Position numbers and translations under genes: made by a program. This document shows positions 5,544-6,970 of a stretch of DNA of 6,970 nt, piece after piece; position 1 is the first letter of the stretch, and every line of letters starts with the position of its first letter. The notes under the pieces were generated by a model. That model was not told where the DNA came from. It searched no databases and saw nothing but the letters and a program-made list of their open reading frames with translations. Location of the stretch: contig DCAK01000064.1 of NCBI GenBank assembly GCA_002311925.1, positions 3,111 through 10,080 on the forward strand. Reading direction: 5' to 3'. Source of the stretch: Planctomycetes bacterium UBA1135. Its GTDB lineage: Bacteria > Planctomycetota > UBA1135.

Positions 5544-6970
5544 GTGGCTATCCTGCCCTCCTTGGTCCTAGCCTCCCTTCTATTCCTCGCAGCACAGGAA
5601 CCCATCGTTCTCGGCTCTGAGCCGATTGAATGCGTGGTCACAGCAGAGGATCCTGTCGTCATCCTTGAGGAACATTTCAAGGACTACGCAGGGAATGGTG
5701 TAGTGGAAATAAGTGGGCGCTCTAGGGCATGGAAGCACCCTCTCAACCTTATGGACCGACGAGAATTGTGGTCGCATCCAATGGGGGTGCCGATGCCAAA
5801 AGACTCAGCTCGTGTTCACAGCTTGCCCTTTCGAGTTCCACGTTCCGGCAAGTGGTCGCTCCGTTTAGGGACGAGCTTCTTCGATGCCGCTTTGGTGATA
5901 AAGGACGCGGAAGGCACCATTCTCGGAGTAGATGATGATGGATGGTTCTGGCTGAATCCTCTTCTAGAAGGCGTCCAACTCCGCAAAGGGAAAGACTACG
6001 TCTTAGAGGTGCTAGCTGCTGAAGAAGGCGTCGGCATATCAACTCTTTCCGCCATCCGAGGGAAATACGACTGGATGAGCGAAGCAAAAACGCTCCTCGA
6101 ACTCGAAACTAGTGGCGCGTCCCTGATTGAGACCCGAGACGGAGGCAATATTCGAAAACAAGACGGATCCACGACTTCAACTCAAGCGTGGGTGCGCGAG
6201 AAGTTAAACACTCAAAATGTCCAAAGCCGTATAGCCGATGTCGATGCTCTCAGGGACAGCAGTGATATATCCATCGCCAAATCCTGTCTCGCTTTGGGCA
6301 GGAATCTATCCCTCCGGCATGTCGCCGACCACCGCTTGTCGGGTCAATTCCGCGGACGCACGCCGGAATACCCTGAATTTTGGGAAGAAACACGGACAGC
6401 ATTCTCGACCGGAACGGAGCTGGTTGCCCGATCCAAACCGGAAGAAAATGGTGTCGCTCCCGGACTTACAGGCGAGAATGAGTGGTTTCTGAATGATCGC
6501 TTCTCGCTGCTTGCTGAGGCCTTTATGTGGCTTTCGAGTGCAAGAATGCACCTCCGGCTAGCTCTAGGAGATTTTGAGGGGGCCGCCGACGAAACAGCTT
6601 TTGCAATACAAACCCTGAGGGAAGAAGGATGGCCCACCGAGGCCTTTGGAGTGCTACATGCCGAAATTGGCTATCTCAAAATCCGATCTGGGAATCCCGC
6701 TCGAGCCCTCCGCTGGCTACGGGAAGGTGTGCGCCTTGGGAACCCCGAAAGCAATTCGCACTACATCGCTTTGTGCCGATTCCATCTAGGAGACGCCCTC
6801 GAAATCCTAGGAAAGAACGGCGAAGCTATAGAACAGTACGAAAGAACACTCGAAGACGAACTTTGGGTTAGAGAAATAATTACTGGCGATTCTGAAAGTC
6901 TGCTGGCGGACTGGTTTGAAAGGACAACGGGACTTTCCCCTCTAGCTCCACCTGATATAGCTTCCGGCAT
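5544..6970 (+). CDS. Exported PPC-like plus TPR protein, N-terminal part (runs off right edge)
   Basis: An uninterrupted frame of 475 codons runs from a GTG start to the window edge; the C-terminus is missing. The N-terminus (AILPSLVLASLLFLAAQEP, residues 2-20) is a hydrophobic signal peptide with a likely cleavage after LAA (about 17). It has no basic residue before the hydrophobic run, which is unusual. Residues about 92-165 resemble a PPC-type (bacterial pre-peptidase C-terminal) beta-sandwich: PFRVPRSGKWSLRLG, FFDAALVIKDAEGTILGVDDDG (split at 112-133) and a closing LRKGKDYVLEVLA strand (146-158). A poorly conserved region (170-315) is followed by helical repeats (about 318-440). The clearest TPR unit is LGDALEILGKNGEAIEQYER (415-434). 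The coding sequence is much richer in A/T than the genes to its left and uses TTA, CTA, ATA and AGA/AGG codons. The protein is probably periplasmic or secreted. A catalytic domain may follow beyond the edge; a CHAT-type protease would fit TPR proteins of this kind, but nothing here proves it. Confidence 0.8.
   Translation, partial: MAILPSLVLASLLFLAAQEPIVLGSEPIECVVTAEDPVVILEEHFKDYAGNGVVEISGRSRAWKHPLNLMDRRELWSHPMGVPMPKDSARVHSLPFRVPRSGKWSLRLGTSFFDAALVIKDAEGTILGVDDDGWFWLNPLLEGVQLRKGKDYVLEVLAAEEGVGISTLSAIRGKYDWMSEAKTLLELETSGASLIETRDGGNIRKQDGSTTSTQAWVREKLNTQNVQSRIADVDALRDSSDISIAKSCLALGRNLSLRHVADHRLSGQFRGRTPEYPEFWEETRTAFSTGTELVARSKPEENGVAPGLTGENEWFLNDRFSLLAEAFMWLSSARMHLRLALGDFEGAADETAFAIQTLREEGWPTEAFGVLHAEIGYLKIRSGNPARALRWLREGVRLGNPESNSHYIALCRFHLGDALEILGKNGEAIEQYERTLEDELWVREIITGDSESLLADWFERTTGLSPLAPPDIASG

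Noticed and set aside
5580..6637. Short frames on both strands (for example 5749-6087 minus, 6238-6492 plus, 6344-6637 minus) that would make this stretch look like several small genes.
   Set aside because: One continuous plus-strand frame from 5544 covers the whole stretch, with a signal peptide and domain patterns; the short frames overlap it and show no motif.

Overview
This is a high-GC bacterial window. It carries the start of a cell-division operon on the minus strand, an rRNA methyltransferase on the plus strand, and two exported TPR proteins that diverge from each other near the right end. Membrane-anchored proteins with large extracytoplasmic domains, plus an ftsA/ftsZ pair, point to a free-living bacterium that divides with FtsZ and is probably Gram-negative. 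The phylum cannot be named with confidence from this sequence alone. I see no tRNA, rRNA, insertion sequence, CRISPR array or phage gene.

Left half (1-3260, all minus strand, transcribed right to left): a 580-residue protein with an N-terminal FHA domain, one membrane span and a large outer domain; then an FtsA homologue with PilM-like features (372 residues), whose start overlaps the FHA stop by 4 nt; then, after a 66-nt gap, ftsZ, of which only the first 112 codons lie in the window. In textbook division clusters the gene before ftsA is usually ftsQ, also a single-pass membrane protein. Here that place is taken by a protein whose cytoplasmic part should read phosphothreonine. This FHA - FtsA - FtsZ trio is the most interesting unit in the window.

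Middle (3261-4156): a 173-nt divergent intergenic region, then rsmE, the 16S rRNA m3U1498 methyltransferase. It is somewhat divergent in its N-terminal domain and in its last SPOUT motif. It converges with the next gene, with 9 nt between stop codons.

Right part (4166-6970): a minus-strand exported TPR protein with a peptidase MA-type zinc metallopeptidase domain (HExxH plus a downstream WxxEG glutamate), and a plus-strand exported protein running off the right edge. The second gene starts at a GTG at 5544 and stays open for 475 codons. It has a signal peptide, a PPC-like beta domain and TPR-type helices, and its base composition is much less GC-rich than that of the genes to its left. The two genes diverge across only 25 nt.
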